Positions 38,407-47,740 are shown, numbered from the stretch's first letter. The stretch is DNA of 64,000 nucleotides from Pirellula sp. SH-Sr6A (GCF_001610875.1 NZ_CP011272.1:3081988-3145987); one strand, 5' to 3'. Notes: generated by a model from the sequence alone, not told the origin. Translations and numbers: made by a program.

Positions 38407-39234
38407 ATGTACTTTTCAGAGCACTCATTTCAGGCACCCGAGTTAAACGTCGCATGGGAGGAAGCTTGCGTCGAACTCGCCGATGAAGTACTGCACGAGC
38501 AAGAAACCCAAAACGGGAATCGGCCAGATGAGGCAGGCGAACTAGCGCCGCTCGAGGCCTTACGAGTGTGGAGTTTCCATTCCCCTGTCGTCGTCATGGG
38601 TAGAGCGAGCCGCATCGGTGAAGAGGTTTGTTTAGAGCGATGCGAGGCGGATGGGGTCCCGGTATTGCGACGAGCGAGCGGGGGATCCACCATCGTTGCG
38701 GGCCCGGGTTGCTTGATGGTCTCCGTGCAGATTTCGTATACCAAGCGGCCGACATGGCGTTCCCTCGATATTGCCCATCGCGAGGTCATGAGTCGGACCA
38801 AAGAAGCAGTGGTAGCAGCTCTTCGTGAGTTCGGAATCACAAAGAAAATTGCACTCCAAGGGACTTGCGATCTAACCGACGGTCCCTACAAGTTCTCAGG
38901 AAATGCGCTTCGATGCAAACGGCACGCAATGATTTATCACGGCACACTTCTTCTCGACATGCCGCTCGAATGGATCGAGCGTTACTTGCTTGAGCCACCT
39001 CGCCAGCCTGAGTATCGAGAACGCCGTTCCCACAGGAGCTTTGTCAGAAATCTCTTGCAGGACTCCTCGGTAGATCGCCTCGCATTCGAACGCGAGCTTG
39101 GAAGGCAACTGCAAAGCACTTGGCAAGCCGATCAACCTTGGGAGAACTATCCCTACCAAGACAAGCTGGCCGATTGGGTCGACCAGCTCATGCAAACTCG
39201 CTACGCCAATCCTGCCTGGCACCGAGAGCGTTGA
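38407..39234 (+). CDS. Lipoate-protein ligase A-like protein
   Basis: 275 residues of the LplA/LipB/BirA fold: LRVWSFHSPVVVMGRASRIGE, RRASGGSTIVAGPGCLMVS and KFSGNALRCKRHAMIYHG, the last holding the lysine and glycine-rich substrate loop. The family attaches lipoate or octanoate to lipoyl domains. The start is the ATG at 38407, 78 bp after the FAD-enzyme gene, on the same strand; it could be the last gene of that operon or independent. A lipoylated E2 gene occurs at 52105. Confidence 0.82.
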   Translation: MYFSEHSFQAPELNVAWEEACVELADEVLHEQETQNGNRPDEAGELAPLEALRVWSFHSPVVVMGRASRIGEEVCLERCEADGVPVLRRASGGSTIVAGPGCLMVSVQISYTKRPTWRSLDIAHREVMSRTKEAVVAALREFGITKKIALQGTCDLTDGPYKFSGNALRCKRHAMIYHGTLLLDMPLEWIERYLLEPPRQPEYRERRSHRSFVRNLLQDSSVDRLAFERELGRQLQSTWQADQPWENYPYQDKLADWVDQLMQTRYANPAWHRER

Positions 39235-39270
39235 GCTCCTTCCCTCCTGCAGCGTCACCGTTGGCGTAGG

Positions 39271-40065
39271 TTACAAGCCGTTCACCAGTTCGTTAAGGAC
39301 TGAAGAGAGGACTTGTCGGCCGACCGTCGGCGCATTTCGGGTCGGGAGACGATTCGATTGATAATGGATTTCAAGTTGCCCCCCCGAGGGTCGCGTCCCC
39401 CATGCAGGTGGGTTCCCGTTGGGTCTATCCCAGGACGGCCCGTTGCGGGATGGCCCATTCCAGGAGGGCCCATTCCAGGAGGGATAGTGCGAAGGCCGAT
39501 CTGGATAGACGCCACCGATAGGATGGTCGCCAGCGAAACTCCCCGGATGCCCACCGTGGTAGCCACTTTGGTAACCACCGTTATATCCACCGTGAGGACG
39601 ATCAGGCAAACAATCGGGCGAGGAGGACTTGGCATAAGCTTCTCGCAACTCTTGATCGAGTTTATCGAGTCGTCGGTTGAGTTCGCCGAAGTAGTTCATC
39701 AATCGTCCATCTTCCCGAACATGACGATCGGCCGATGCGGCACGGTGGGTTTGTCCGGAGAGTGAGCGCGTTTGTCGAAGCGCCGATTGAACTTGATACC
39801 ACGAAGCGCCTTGCTCAATCAACGATTCTAGTTGATTGGCGGATTGGTCCAGATGCGAGGCGATACTGGTCGCAGGGCAAAACGGAAACTTGTCACGCAA
39901 ACGCTCCGCGATGTCTTCGGTTTTACTTTGAACAGCGCGCGCATCCCCTACTTCACTCGACCACGGGTTTCTGGCCCATGAGCTGCTTGACATGGAAAGC
40001 CCCAAAACCAAACCGATCCAAGCCGTGAAGATCCTCTTGGATCCAATGAACTTCCACCAAGCCAT
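39271..40065 (-). CDS. Secreted protein with helical body and Gly/Pro/Tyr-rich tail, unknown function
   Basis: 264 residues with a signal peptide (WWKFIGSKRIFTAWIGLVLG, likely cleavage after SWA). Residues about 40-155 are predicted helical (DIAERLRDKFPF, LMNYFGELNRRLDKLDQEL). The tail has HGGYNGGYQSGYHGGHPG followed by three copies of a 5-residue GPSWN/GPSRN-like unit, encoded by 15-bp tandem repeats near 39430-39482. The ATG at 40065 is chosen over 40101 because GAAGGTG lies six bases upstream. No family recognised. Confidence 0.55.
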   Translation of the reverse strand: MAWWKFIGSKRIFTAWIGLVLGLSMSSSSWARNPWSSEVGDARAVQSKTEDIAERLRDKFPFCPATSIASHLDQSANQLESLIEQGASWYQVQSALRQTRSLSGQTHRAASADRHVREDGRLMNYFGELNRRLDKLDQELREAYAKSSSPDCLPDRPHGGYNGGYQSGYHGGHPGSFAGDHPIGGVYPDRPSHYPSWNGPSWNGPSRNGPSWDRPNGNPPAWGTRPSGGQLEIHYQSNRLPTRNAPTVGRQVLSSVLNELVNGL

Positions 40066-40429
40066 AATGCACCTTCGCACTTTCTTCCGTTTCGAAACCA
40101 ACCGTCGACAATATCTTGTTGGAGGTAGAAGGAAACAAACGGCGTGCCAAGAAGTGGCAAGCCACGGAACTTCAAGCCTAGAAGAGACGAGTAGGTGGTC
40201 TTCCCCTGAGGGAAACCGTTTCTTTCGATCACGGGCCGATACCAGATCACGAGTTGCACCACTTAGGGCGTCACCAGTTTGATCCCGGCGCCGTCAATTT
40301 GAAGATACACTTTACAAAGCGATCTTCGGGGCCTGATGCAAAGAGTATTGCCCCCCGTTTGCGATCCTGCCGTGGCACCAGACACGTCACTCCCGAACCT
40401 AATCGCCACCCAGGTTCATAGATCTCATC
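40066..40429. other. Intergenic stretch without recognisable gene
   Basis: About 360 bp between the secreted protein gene and the repeat array. Only short, unconvincing open frames are seen. Confidence 0.4.
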
Positions 40430-40950
40430 ACACCCACCTTCTTCGACAAGAGATCGCATAACACCCACCTTCTTCGACTACGATCGAGAGCATGAGCAAT
40501 AAGAGGCATGACCATCCAATAAGAGGCACCCACCTTTTGGGGGGTAGTTGGTGACTCCCATTCGATAGGTCGCACCCACCTTTTCAGTGGCTCAATAGGT
40601 CGCACCCACCTAATGGGGGGTAGGGGGCTCAATAGGTCGCACCCACCTTCTGGGGGTAAAGAAATAGGAGGTAGAAATAGGAGGCACCCACGAATGGCAC
40701 TGTAATCTCCAATTAGGAGCGATAGGGGGCACCCACCTTTTCAGTGGCTCAATAGGCCGCACCCACCTAATGGGGGGTAGGGAAGATTTCGCGCGAAGGC
40801 GCAAAGACGCAACAGAAACAGGAGGCACCCACCTACGTAGGGGGACGCTTACTCGCCTTGCGACCATCCAATACGTCGGACCATCCAATAGGTCGCACCC
40901 ACCTTGTGAGGGGGTAGTTGGTGAAAACGGCTAATAGGTCGCACCCCCCT
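40430..40950. repeat. Array of about twelve degenerate GCACCCACCT-type repeats
   Basis: The 10-bp core GCACCCACCT occurs exactly at 40526, 40572, 40602, 40639, 40729, 40759, 40825 and 40895. Variants occur at 40430, 40461, 40684 and 40941. Most copies are preceded by CAATAGGTC or a close form and many are followed by a G-run and TAG, so the longer unit reads roughly CCAATAGGTCGCACCCACCT then T/A-rich bases, GGGGGGTAG. Larger duplications are visible: 40565-40627 matches 40722-40784 with few mismatches, and 40510-40554 matches 40880-40924. Spacing is irregular, so this is not a CRISPR array. The unit can form a weak ACCC/GGGT stem. No coding frame is convincing. Confidence 0.85.
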
Positions 40951-41049
40951 TTTGGGGGGGAGGCTTTGGGGACGGTGAGTTGGGAAGGGGGAGAGCGGGC
41001 GGGGGACTCGCTCTAGGGTGGGAGAGACGCGCGGGATGCGTGATGGAGG

Positions 41050-42723
41050 CTAACCGCTGATGCTGATGGAGTTCGCAAGGGGAAACGACGGGATGGCGGG
41101 AGGCAAGGTTGCAATCGCCGCTGGGACGCTCGATTGAGGCGACACGCTACCTTCCGCGATGCAATTCAAAATCGCCTGAACCGCCATTTCATCCCAAGTG
41201 ACTCCGGCTTCGCTCCGTAGGATGGCTTCAGCCTTTTCGGATGGCATCCCTTTGCGATAAGGCCGATCGCTTGTCATTGCATCGTAGGCATCCGCCACGG
41301 CCAAGATCCTTCCTTGAAGCGGAATCGCTTCGCCGACCAGACCGGCGGGGTAGCCCTTCCCGTTGATTGCCTCATGGTGATGCAAGACCCCCGGGAGTAC
41401 ATATTGTAGCGGGGTGAGGTGCTTGAGAATTTGATACCCGATCTCCGGATGCTTCTTGACCGCTGCGAATTCTTCATCGGTCAATTTTCCTGGCTTGCCT
41501 AGGATAGAATCAGGGACTCCGATCTTGCCCACGTCGTGAAGTAACCCTGACATGTAGATCCGTTCACATTCTTCTTTCTCAAGCCCCATTTGCATGGCGA
41601 TGGCTTTGGCGAACGATGCCACGCGGTCGCTGTGACCACATGTGTAGGCATCCTTCGCGTCAATGGCATTGATCACGGCGCGTATGACACCGGTCAGGAG
41701 ATTTTCTTGCTCGCGAAACAGTTCTCCGTTCGTCGCATGCCCTGAAAGAACCGTAGCGAGAACGCTGAGCAAACCAGCTTCAAAGGTTCCAAACTGCAAA
41801 CCGTTTGGATCGATACTGAAGAAATCTTCCGGGCTGTCACCCAGAAACTCCATTTCGCGATTGAGGGCAACCAAGTAACCAAATTTTCGATTCTGCTTTT
41901 CCACACGAACCAGAATGCAGTTGCGGATAGCAGGAAATGGTTCGAATAGATTTGCTACCGTTTGGACATTGAATACAAGTGTCGGAGCCGGGCTTCGTTG
42001 CGAACAGCGTCGCACGAACTCAATAATCGCCTCCCATTCGCACGGGGGGGTTCCAACGGAAGTTATACGGGAGAGGCTATCCTCTGATGGGTTTTCGATC
42101 AGATCGGAAGGAACCAACGCGATCAGCTCGCTACGGATCACGCTTCGCAGCATAGGCAGTTGCGAGGTTGCAACGTCGAGCATGGACGATCGAATGTCGG
42201 CGATCCCAATCTGCTGACTCACTCCTCGCAGCCAAGTCAACTCTTCAAAGTCCTGCGTCACTTGTTGAACGAACGCGCGGCCCTGCATTTTGGAACTTTG
42301 GTTCTCTTCCAATGATTGCACCATCTTCAAGTGTGCGAGGGCAAGGCTTCGCACATGACGTCCATTGGTTTCGAGCGAAGCGGGAAGGACGCACGCGAAA
42401 CGGATTCCCCAAAGAGGAACGGACCCGACGTAACATCGTCCATCGACTCCCGGGCAATTGCATTCCAATAACTCAATCGTATTTTCTTCGTGGCCGGCAA
42501 TGGGTTGGCCAGCTAGTACCCTCAGCGTTTCCAGTTGACACTCCGTTAGCGCTTCGGTGGGCTCGCACCATAGCTGGATGATCGGTTCGTACTCGCTCGA
42601 TTGCTCGGAGCTGAGCTGATATACGGATAGAAATCCCCCAAGCGATTCACTTAATCCGCTTGCCCATCGATGTGCCGTAGCAAGATGTCGTCCCGAGAGC
42701 AGCGGTTGTCGAATTGGTATCAT
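41050..42723 (-). CDS. HD-GYP domain protein (probable c-di-GMP phosphodiesterase)
   Basis: 557 residues. The N-terminal about 320 residues look like a GAF-type sensor plus helical region without a named motif. The C-terminal HD-GYP domain is complete: KDAYTCGHSDRVASFAKAIA, SGLLHDVGKIGVPDSIL (HD), HHEAINGKGYP (GYP, about residues 447-457) and ADAYDAMTSDRPYRKG. This class hydrolyses c-di-GMP. No transmembrane helix is seen. It is divergent from a single-domain response regulator gene. Confidence 0.92.
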   Translation of the reverse strand: MIPIRQPLLSGRHLATAHRWASGLSESLGGFLSVYQLSSEQSSEYEPIIQLWCEPTEALTECQLETLRVLAGQPIAGHEENTIELLECNCPGVDGRCYVGSVPLWGIRFACVLPASLETNGRHVRSLALAHLKMVQSLEENQSSKMQGRAFVQQVTQDFEELTWLRGVSQQIGIADIRSSMLDVATSQLPMLRSVIRSELIALVPSDLIENPSEDSLSRITSVGTPPCEWEAIIEFVRRCSQRSPAPTLVFNVQTVANLFEPFPAIRNCILVRVEKQNRKFGYLVALNREMEFLGDSPEDFFSIDPNGLQFGTFEAGLLSVLATVLSGHATNGELFREQENLLTGVIRAVINAIDAKDAYTCGHSDRVASFAKAIAMQMGLEKEECERIYMSGLLHDVGKIGVPDSILGKPGKLTDEEFAAVKKHPEIGYQILKHLTPLQYVLPGVLHHHEAINGKGYPAGLVGEAIPLQGRILAVADAYDAMTSDRPYRKGMPSEKAEAILRSEAGVTWDEMAVQAILNCIAEGSVSPQSSVPAAIATLPPAIPSFPLANSISISG

Positions 42724-42922
42724 TTGTAGCGATCGTGCGGAATGCGATATGGGCTTGGGAAGGTTTGCATAACCCTCCGTAGTTATCTAGCACGCAAAAT
42801 CAATCATTCCGCTAGAAATCTAGAAAAGAAATTTGCTAAGCGCATTGCTCCGTCTTAGATTACTTCGCCTCGATGTCATGCCCATTACCATTATATGTAC
42901 TCAGCAATGTAAGAAGCCGAAT

Positions 42923-43354
42923 ATGTCATTCCCCCATGTTTCAGAACAATCGCCACGTGCCGCAAAGGTACTCATTGCCGAAGACAGTATCGTCATCGGT
43001 AATTTGTTGCGATTTAATCTCGAACGCGCGGGTCTCGACGCTACTTTGGCCGCCAACGGTCAAGAGGCGATCCATCTTCTGCAACAGGAGCACTTCGACA
43101 TTCTCCTCACCGACTATGAGATGCCGATTCTCAACGGGGAGCAGATTTGTGACATGCTGAGGAATGAGCTTCATAACCACGACATGCACATTGTGATGTG
43201 TTCGGCGAAAACGCTGGAGCTTGATACCGATCTCATGCGGCAAAAGTATGGCATCGAACGATTGCTCCAAAAGCCTTTTAGCATGACCGAATTGGTCTCG
43301 GTGGTTCGGTCCCTGGTTTCCGGGCGAACCGATCTTCTTGAAATCGTCGTCTGA
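42923..43354 (+). CDS. Single-domain response regulator (receiver)
   Basis: 143 residues; a CheY-like receiver: VLIAEDSIVIGNLL, the phosphoacceptor D64 in LLTDYEMPILNG, HIVMCSAKT and a conserved lysine in LQKPF. No output domain is fused. The ATG at 42923 is chosen; the frame is open to a TTG at 42833 and an ATG at 42881. The divergent HD-GYP gene makes a partner signalling role likely. No histidine kinase is in the window. Confidence 0.88.
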   Translation: MSFPHVSEQSPRAAKVLIAEDSIVIGNLLRFNLERAGLDATLAANGQEAIHLLQQEHFDILLTDYEMPILNGEQICDMLRNELHNHDMHIVMCSAKTLELDTDLMRQKYGIERLLQKPFSMTELVSVVRSLVSGRTDLLEIVV

Positions 43355-43453
43355 CGAACTACGCCTTGCGCGATGCAACGAAGTTGCCTTCCTGGTAAAC
43401 TCATTTCAGCACGCTGAAATCGTTCACCCAACACCAACCTCGCAGTTCGTCGC

Positions 43454-44530
43454 ATGTCATCGAGTCAATCATCGAAGCTCTCCATGGGCTTTTCCCTTCT
43501 TTGTTCCTTGCTCGCCTCCTGGATCGCAGGATGTGGTCCGGCTCCTTCTGCTGGGAACAAATCCGCGAGCCAAAAGCTTTCCCCCGAACAAGCCGAAGCG
43601 GCGAAAGATTTAACTGGGAAAGGTGGAACAGCTCCGCTGACGAAAGTCTCTCTGCTGCTGAATTGGTACCCCGAGGCGGAGCACGGTGGCTTCTACGCCG
43701 CCCAAGTCCACGGGATATTCCAAAAGCACGGTCTTGATGTCGAGATCAAGCCGGGTGGAAAGACGACCGTCGTGCGCGAAGAACTGCTACTTGGCCGAGT
43801 CGCGTTTGGCGTCGCCAATGCGGATGATGTATTGATCGCTCGCAATGCCGATATCCCGCTAGTGGCCCTGATGGCTCCCATTCAAGACGGCCCACGCTGC
43901 ATCTTAACTCGGCAAGACTCTGGCGTGGATTCCTTTGACAAGCTGAAGGGGATCAAGCTCCAAATCGATTCGACTCGCCCCTATGTTCCCTTCTTAAAAA
44001 GCAAGGGCTTCTTGCAAGACAACGTGGAAGTCGTCCCCTACTTCGGCTCGGTAGCCCAGCTCGTAGCCGAAAAGAATGTGGCTTGCCAAGGTTATAACTT
44101 CAGCGAGCCACTCATGGCCCGTCAGCAGGGCGTCGAGGTGAACGAGCTGATGCTGTCGACGATTGGATACAATCCCTATGCGAGCCTGTTGGTCACCACC
44201 GATACGTTCCTCGGCAAGAACAAAGAGGTTTGCCAAAAGATGACGCAGGCTTGCATCGAAGGTTGGCAGAAATACTTGGAGTCCCCCGAGGAATCCAATG
44301 CGTTGATTTTGAAGAACAACAAACAGGGGCTGGAGAAAGCCGCATTGGATTACGGGGTCGTCGCTTTGAAGAAACTTTGCTACCCGGAAGGCGAGCCTGC
44401 GGTCTCGATGGGAACGATGACCGCTGATCGCTGGAAAGAGCTAGGGCAGACGCTCCAGGAGCTCAAGATCATCGATGCCTCGGTCGCAAAGCCTGACGCG
44501 GCTTTCACGACCGAATTTTTAAAACGTTAG
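43454..44530 (+). CDS. NMT1/SsuA-like ABC substrate-binding lipoprotein (orphan)
   Basis: 358 residues with a lipoprotein signal ending IAGC (C27 as lipobox Cys). The mature part has the NMT1/THI5-type binding-protein pattern: LLLNWYPEAEHGGFYAAQVHGIF, VANADDVLIARNADIP, then FDKLKGIKLQIDST and QLVAEKNVACQGYN. Such proteins bring thiamine pyrimidine precursors, nitrate, taurine or sulfonates to an ABC importer. No permease or ATPase gene is adjacent, so the ligand is unknown. Confidence 0.85.
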   Translation: MSSSQSSKLSMGFSLLCSLLASWIAGCGPAPSAGNKSASQKLSPEQAEAAKDLTGKGGTAPLTKVSLLLNWYPEAEHGGFYAAQVHGIFQKHGLDVEIKPGGKTTVVREELLLGRVAFGVANADDVLIARNADIPLVALMAPIQDGPRCILTRQDSGVDSFDKLKGIKLQIDSTRPYVPFLKSKGFLQDNVEVVPYFGSVAQLVAEKNVACQGYNFSEPLMARQQGVEVNELMLSTIGYNPYASLLVTTDTFLGKNKEVCQKMTQACIEGWQKYLESPEESNALILKNNKQGLEKAALDYGVVALKKLCYPEGEPAVSMGTMTADRWKELGQTLQELKIIDASVAKPDAAFTTEFLKR

Positions 44531-44550
44531 TATCGCGCGCGCGACGTTGA

Positions 44551-45045
44551 CTACTTGGTGGTGAGTTCTAACGGAGGGAGCTCCGGACTGGAGCGACTCA
44601 CGGTAACTGACAATTTCGACTTATCCCTCGAAACATACCGGCCCTTGAGAAGGTCAGGGGGATCCTTCGATTGCGACGCACCGAACTGCAATGTGCCTTC
44701 ACCTCCACTCATCTTTGGATCCGGCCAGACCACGGTAACCCGATAGGTACCCTCCGCGATTCCTTCTTCGGTTCCTGTCAACGGAGCAAAGACTCCGTTG
44801 GCATCGGTGACTCCATTTGCTACTGCCGAATTCGTCGAGGGTTCGGGGTGAAGAAGCACGATTGCGCCAGGAGCCGGATTGCCATCCACCATTACCTTGC
44901 CTTTGGCTTTGACCAGCGATGGGCCGCCGCTCCCGCATCCAGTGAAAGCGACGAGCCCGAGAATTAGAAACGCGAGGGAGACTCGCTTCGCGCCTGCCGT
45001 ACTTCCAACACGATTCTCACCCACACACATGGAATTCACTTTCAT
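44551..45045 (-). CDS. Lipoprotein with carboxypeptidase-regulatory-like beta domain
   Basis: 164 residues with a lipoprotein signal (VSLAFLILGLVAFTGC, C37). The mature part shows GKVMVDGNPAPGAIVLLHP, GVTDANGVFAPL and GTYRVTVVWPDPK, a transthyretin-like or carboxypeptidase-regulatory beta-sandwich. In planctomycetes such lipoproteins often follow DUF1559 genes, as here. The ATG at 45045 is one of several starts (45030, 45066); no Shine-Dalgarno site decides. A palindrome TCGCGCGCGCGA (44533-44544) sits between this gene and the convergent one. Confidence 0.75.
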   Translation of the reverse strand: MKVNSMCVGENRVGSTAGAKRVSLAFLILGLVAFTGCGSGGPSLVKAKGKVMVDGNPAPGAIVLLHPEPSTNSAVANGVTDANGVFAPLTGTEEGIAEGTYRVTVVWPDPKMSGGEGTLQFGASQSKDPPDLLKGRYVSRDKSKLSVTVSRSSPELPPLELTTK

Positions 45046-45084
45046 CAAATGGAATTGAGGACTCATCTGCATCGATTGACATAG

Positions 45085-45120
45085 GAAAAAAAGAAGGCGA
45101 GAGAACAGAACTCTCGCCTT
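45085..45120 (-). terminator. Terminator between the DUF1559 gene and its downstream lipoprotein gene
   Basis: A perfect 10-bp stem AAGGCGAGAG/CTCTCGCCTT with a seven-base loop is followed on the minus strand by CTTTTTTT. It sits inside the apparent two-gene operon, so it should lower lipoprotein expression relative to DUF1559. Confidence 0.75.
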
Positions 45121-45151
45121 GTAGATCAACAAAGGAGGTGCTCGGAGCAGC

Positions 45152-46198
45152 CTAGTTTTCCGAAGTGACAACTTCCCCGCCGTCTCGCGACAGGAGTGCC
45201 ACAAAAACTTGGTTGTCCATGCTCTGGCTAAAGAACCCGACCGAGCCATCCCCGCGAACCGCTTGGATTCCCCCGGTATGGAAGGAGTAGGGATTATTCG
45301 CGTTGAACACGTTGATCACCGAGCAGCCTTGGGCTCCGCTGCTGGCAGCCGGGGTTGGAACGACGGCCGTATTGAGCCCTCGTACTTGGCGAGCGATGTT
45401 CCAATCGCCGTAGAAGGAGTTCAGGTTGATAAAGGCTGGCTGCACCGTGATGTTCTTATTCAAGAAGTACACATTTTGCTTGCCCGCAATTTCCAGGAAG
45501 CAGAAGGTAGCAGAGAGACCATCGGGAACTTCACCAAATTTCACCATGTACTTGGTGATCGGATTGGTCGTTCCCAGCATAGCATTTTCGGTGTTTTGGC
45601 TAGGCAAACCAACGCACTGAGCCAACCACGAGTGGATACCTCGCATGGGGGCGTAGTCGGTTCTTGGCAAGTTGTAAGCCACGTTGGCTGGCATTCCGAG
45701 CGGCGCAAAATAGGGGCCGTAATTCGAAGGGCTTTCCGGGACGGAGGGACAAAGGAAAGATGGAACCCGGGCCATCGCCGCTGGATTGTTAAGAGCACCT
45801 GGAAAGGGGGGCACGTTGTTGACAGGATCCAACAACGCTTTCTTGGCATCGAACATGTTTGTCACATTGGATTGCTCCAAAAAGGGAAGCAATTGCCCCA
45901 GAGGACCGTGAGGGCTGCGAGCATCCCCTGTTAGGGTGAAATAGGGGTTGCCGGTTGCGGCGTAGGTATCCGTGAGGGGGAACTCTCGTCGCCAAGCTGG
46001 AACCCACTTGTATCCCGACTCATGGTTGTGCAGCGCGAGTCCGAGTTGTTTGAGATTATTGGAGCATTGCATCCGACGCGCTGCTTCGCGGGCCGCTTGA
46101 ACCGCCGGCAAAAGTAGACCAACCAAAATACCGATAATCGCGATCACCACCAAAAGTTCCACGAGGGTGAAACCTTGCTTGTACACAACCTTTTTCAT
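45152..46198 (-). CDS. DUF1559 protein with prepilin-type N-terminus
   Basis: 348 residues. The N-terminus [20 protein letters not shown] is a type IV prepilin/pseudopilin cleavage and membrane anchor motif. The DUF1559 domain follows ([37 protein letters not shown], and a C-terminal [14 protein letters not shown]). GAGGG lies near the ATG. The family is planctomycete-specific and very abundant; its function is unknown, possibly pilus or secretion related. Confidence 0.95.
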   Translation of the reverse strand: MKKVVYKQGFTLVELLVVIAIIGILVGLLLPAVQAAREAARRMQCSNNLKQLGLALHNHESGYKWVPAWRREFPLTDTYAATGNPYFTLTGDARSPHGPLGQLLPFLEQSNVTNMFDAKKALLDPVNNVPPFPGALNNPAAMARVPSFLCPSVPESPSNYGPYFAPLGMPANVAYNLPRTDYAPMRGIHSWLAQCVGLPSQNTENAMLGTTNPITKYMVKFGEVPDGLSATFCFLEIAGKQNVYFLNKNITVQPAFINLNSFYGDWNIARQVRGLNTAVVPTPAASSGAQGCSVINVFNANNPYSFHTGGIQAVRGDGSVGFFSQSMDNQVFVALLSRDGGEVVTSEN

Positions 46199-46270
46199 AA
46201 ACCTGCCCTCTTTAAAATAAATACTTACATGAACAATTGATATCTAATGTCGTGAAGGAACTGGGTCGGT

Positions 46271-47740
46271 TTACTTGCCAGTACGTTCTTTAGCGCCATT
46301 CAACTCTGGTTCGTACCCAACTTTCGTGAGATCGACTCCTTCATAGGGTCGGTTATCGGGTGAAATACGAACGGCCGTCGTCACCACGAGCGGGAACGAG
46401 GTTCCGACATCGTAGGTAAGCTCGATGAAGGTCGCTGTCCATCCTGGCTTTGCCTCCGCTTTGGGAGCGACGTAAACTCCGGGGCTTGATTCGGTAAGAG
46501 GAGTGCTAGTGAAAGCGGGTCCGATGGTTTGGAGGCGGAAATCGCGAGCCTTGGGATTGTTGGCTTGCCACATCAGCACCTTGGAAGGCTTTGACTTGGT
46601 GGTCGCGCGAATGGTTCCATCTTTTTCGAAGGTCCAAGAGTATTCCGGACGGGGTTTGCCCGATGCAATAAGCTGGTAGAAGCTCGCGATGCTTTGGACG
46701 GCGTCGGTGTTCTTCAGTCCATGGTCGGCGTTGGGTACATAACGAATCAGCTTTTCACCTTGCAGCTGATCATAATAGAACTGCGACGAGTCGGGCACGA
46801 AGAATTGATCTCCGCTACCGTTGACGATGTACTTAGGCATCGTCAATCGGCCGCGGTAGAAATACGGGTCCACGATGGAATACAGTTCTTTCAATCGCGG
46901 ATGATCGAATCGTTGCATGATTTTGTGTTGGTAATAGTTTCCAATCGCTTCGGACCAGAACCCATACACTTCAGCATGATGACGGAGCGAAGGATCGACG
47001 TTCACCACATCGATGACGATCGGGACAATCGCTTCAACACGGTTATCCGCCGCGCCCGTCATCCACGTTGTCCAGCCCCGCTTCGAGCCTCCCGCCACAA
47101 CGAACTTCGAAACCTTGTTCTTGCCCCCTGCTTCCGACGCAGCGTATTCCGTCATGCAGTCCATAGCGCGCACGGCGCTCTTCACCATCGGGAGTCGAGG
47201 TAACCATGTTGCATCGCCGGTCTCTAAGAACTGCGACCATGCGTAACCGATCAAATCGTCTTCAACGCGAGGCTGTCCATCACCGTGAAATACCAGAGGT
47301 TGATTGGGAACATTTTTCAGTTCGGCCACAATGCCGCCCGTGGCGAGCGCTATCTGCCCCGTGATGGCATCGGGTCCCGTCGGCTGCTTGCTGTTGTGAC
47401 TACCGCCTCCGATCATCAAGAACGCGCGATCGGAGGTTACCTTAGGAGGCACGGTTACGACCAACCAATGCTCCCAAACAGGTCGATCGACATCTTTCTC
47501 GGTTCGCCAAGTCTGCGACTTGAGTTTGATGATCGCCGTCTTGAATCCGGCATTCTCGACCGTTTCTTCTACCTTCCACTCATACGTAGTATCGGGTTTG
47601 GCGACATAATCATCTAACGCCGTTCGCTGACTCCCAACGGGGGGCTCGGCACACAACGTCGCTGTCGACAAGTAAGATGGCGTGACAGGCGAACCCAAGA
47701 GACCTAAAGAGAAACCGAACACCAGCAAATTTTTTCGCAT
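46271..47740 (-). CDS. PhoPQ-activated-protein (PqaA)-like secreted protein
   Basis: 489 residues with a signal peptide (about 1-30). The body is a PqaA-type alpha/beta-hydrolase-like fold: LDDYVAKPDTTYEWK, FLMIGGGSHNSKQP, VVAGGSKRGWTTWMTGA (nucleophile region), VDPYFYRGRLTMPKYIVNGSGDQFF and YVPNADHGLKNTDA. PqaA was named as PhoPQ-regulated in Salmonella; the enzymatic role is not established. It is divergent from phoD. Confidence 0.9.
   Translation of the reverse strand: MRKNLLVFGFSLGLLGSPVTPSYLSTATLCAEPPVGSQRTALDDYVAKPDTTYEWKVEETVENAGFKTAIIKLKSQTWRTEKDVDRPVWEHWLVVTVPPKVTSDRAFLMIGGGSHNSKQPTGPDAITGQIALATGGIVAELKNVPNQPLVFHGDGQPRVEDDLIGYAWSQFLETGDATWLPRLPMVKSAVRAMDCMTEYAASEAGGKNKVSKFVVAGGSKRGWTTWMTGAADNRVEAIVPIVIDVVNVDPSLRHHAEVYGFWSEAIGNYYQHKIMQRFDHPRLKELYSIVDPYFYRGRLTMPKYIVNGSGDQFFVPDSSQFYYDQLQGEKLIRYVPNADHGLKNTDAVQSIASFYQLIASGKPRPEYSWTFEKDGTIRATTKSKPSKVLMWQANNPKARDFRLQTIGPAFTSTPLTESSPGVYVAPKAEAKPGWTATFIELTYDVGTSFPLVVTTAVRISPDNRPYEGVDLTKVGYEPELNGAKERTGK

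Noticed and set aside
40399-40888. Two minus-strand open frames of 77 and 92 codons reading RWVRPIE-like repeats
   Set aside because: They are translations of the DNA repeat unit; no start signal or non-repeat content supports a gene.
40430-40950. CRISPR array
   Set aside because: Repeats are only 10-20 bp, degenerate, with irregular and partly zero spacing, and no cas gene is present.
44533-44544. TCGCGCGCGCGA palindrome between convergent genes as a regulatory site
   Set aside because: It is a single short alternating CG palindrome in a 20-bp gap; no T-run or second copy supports terminator or operator function.
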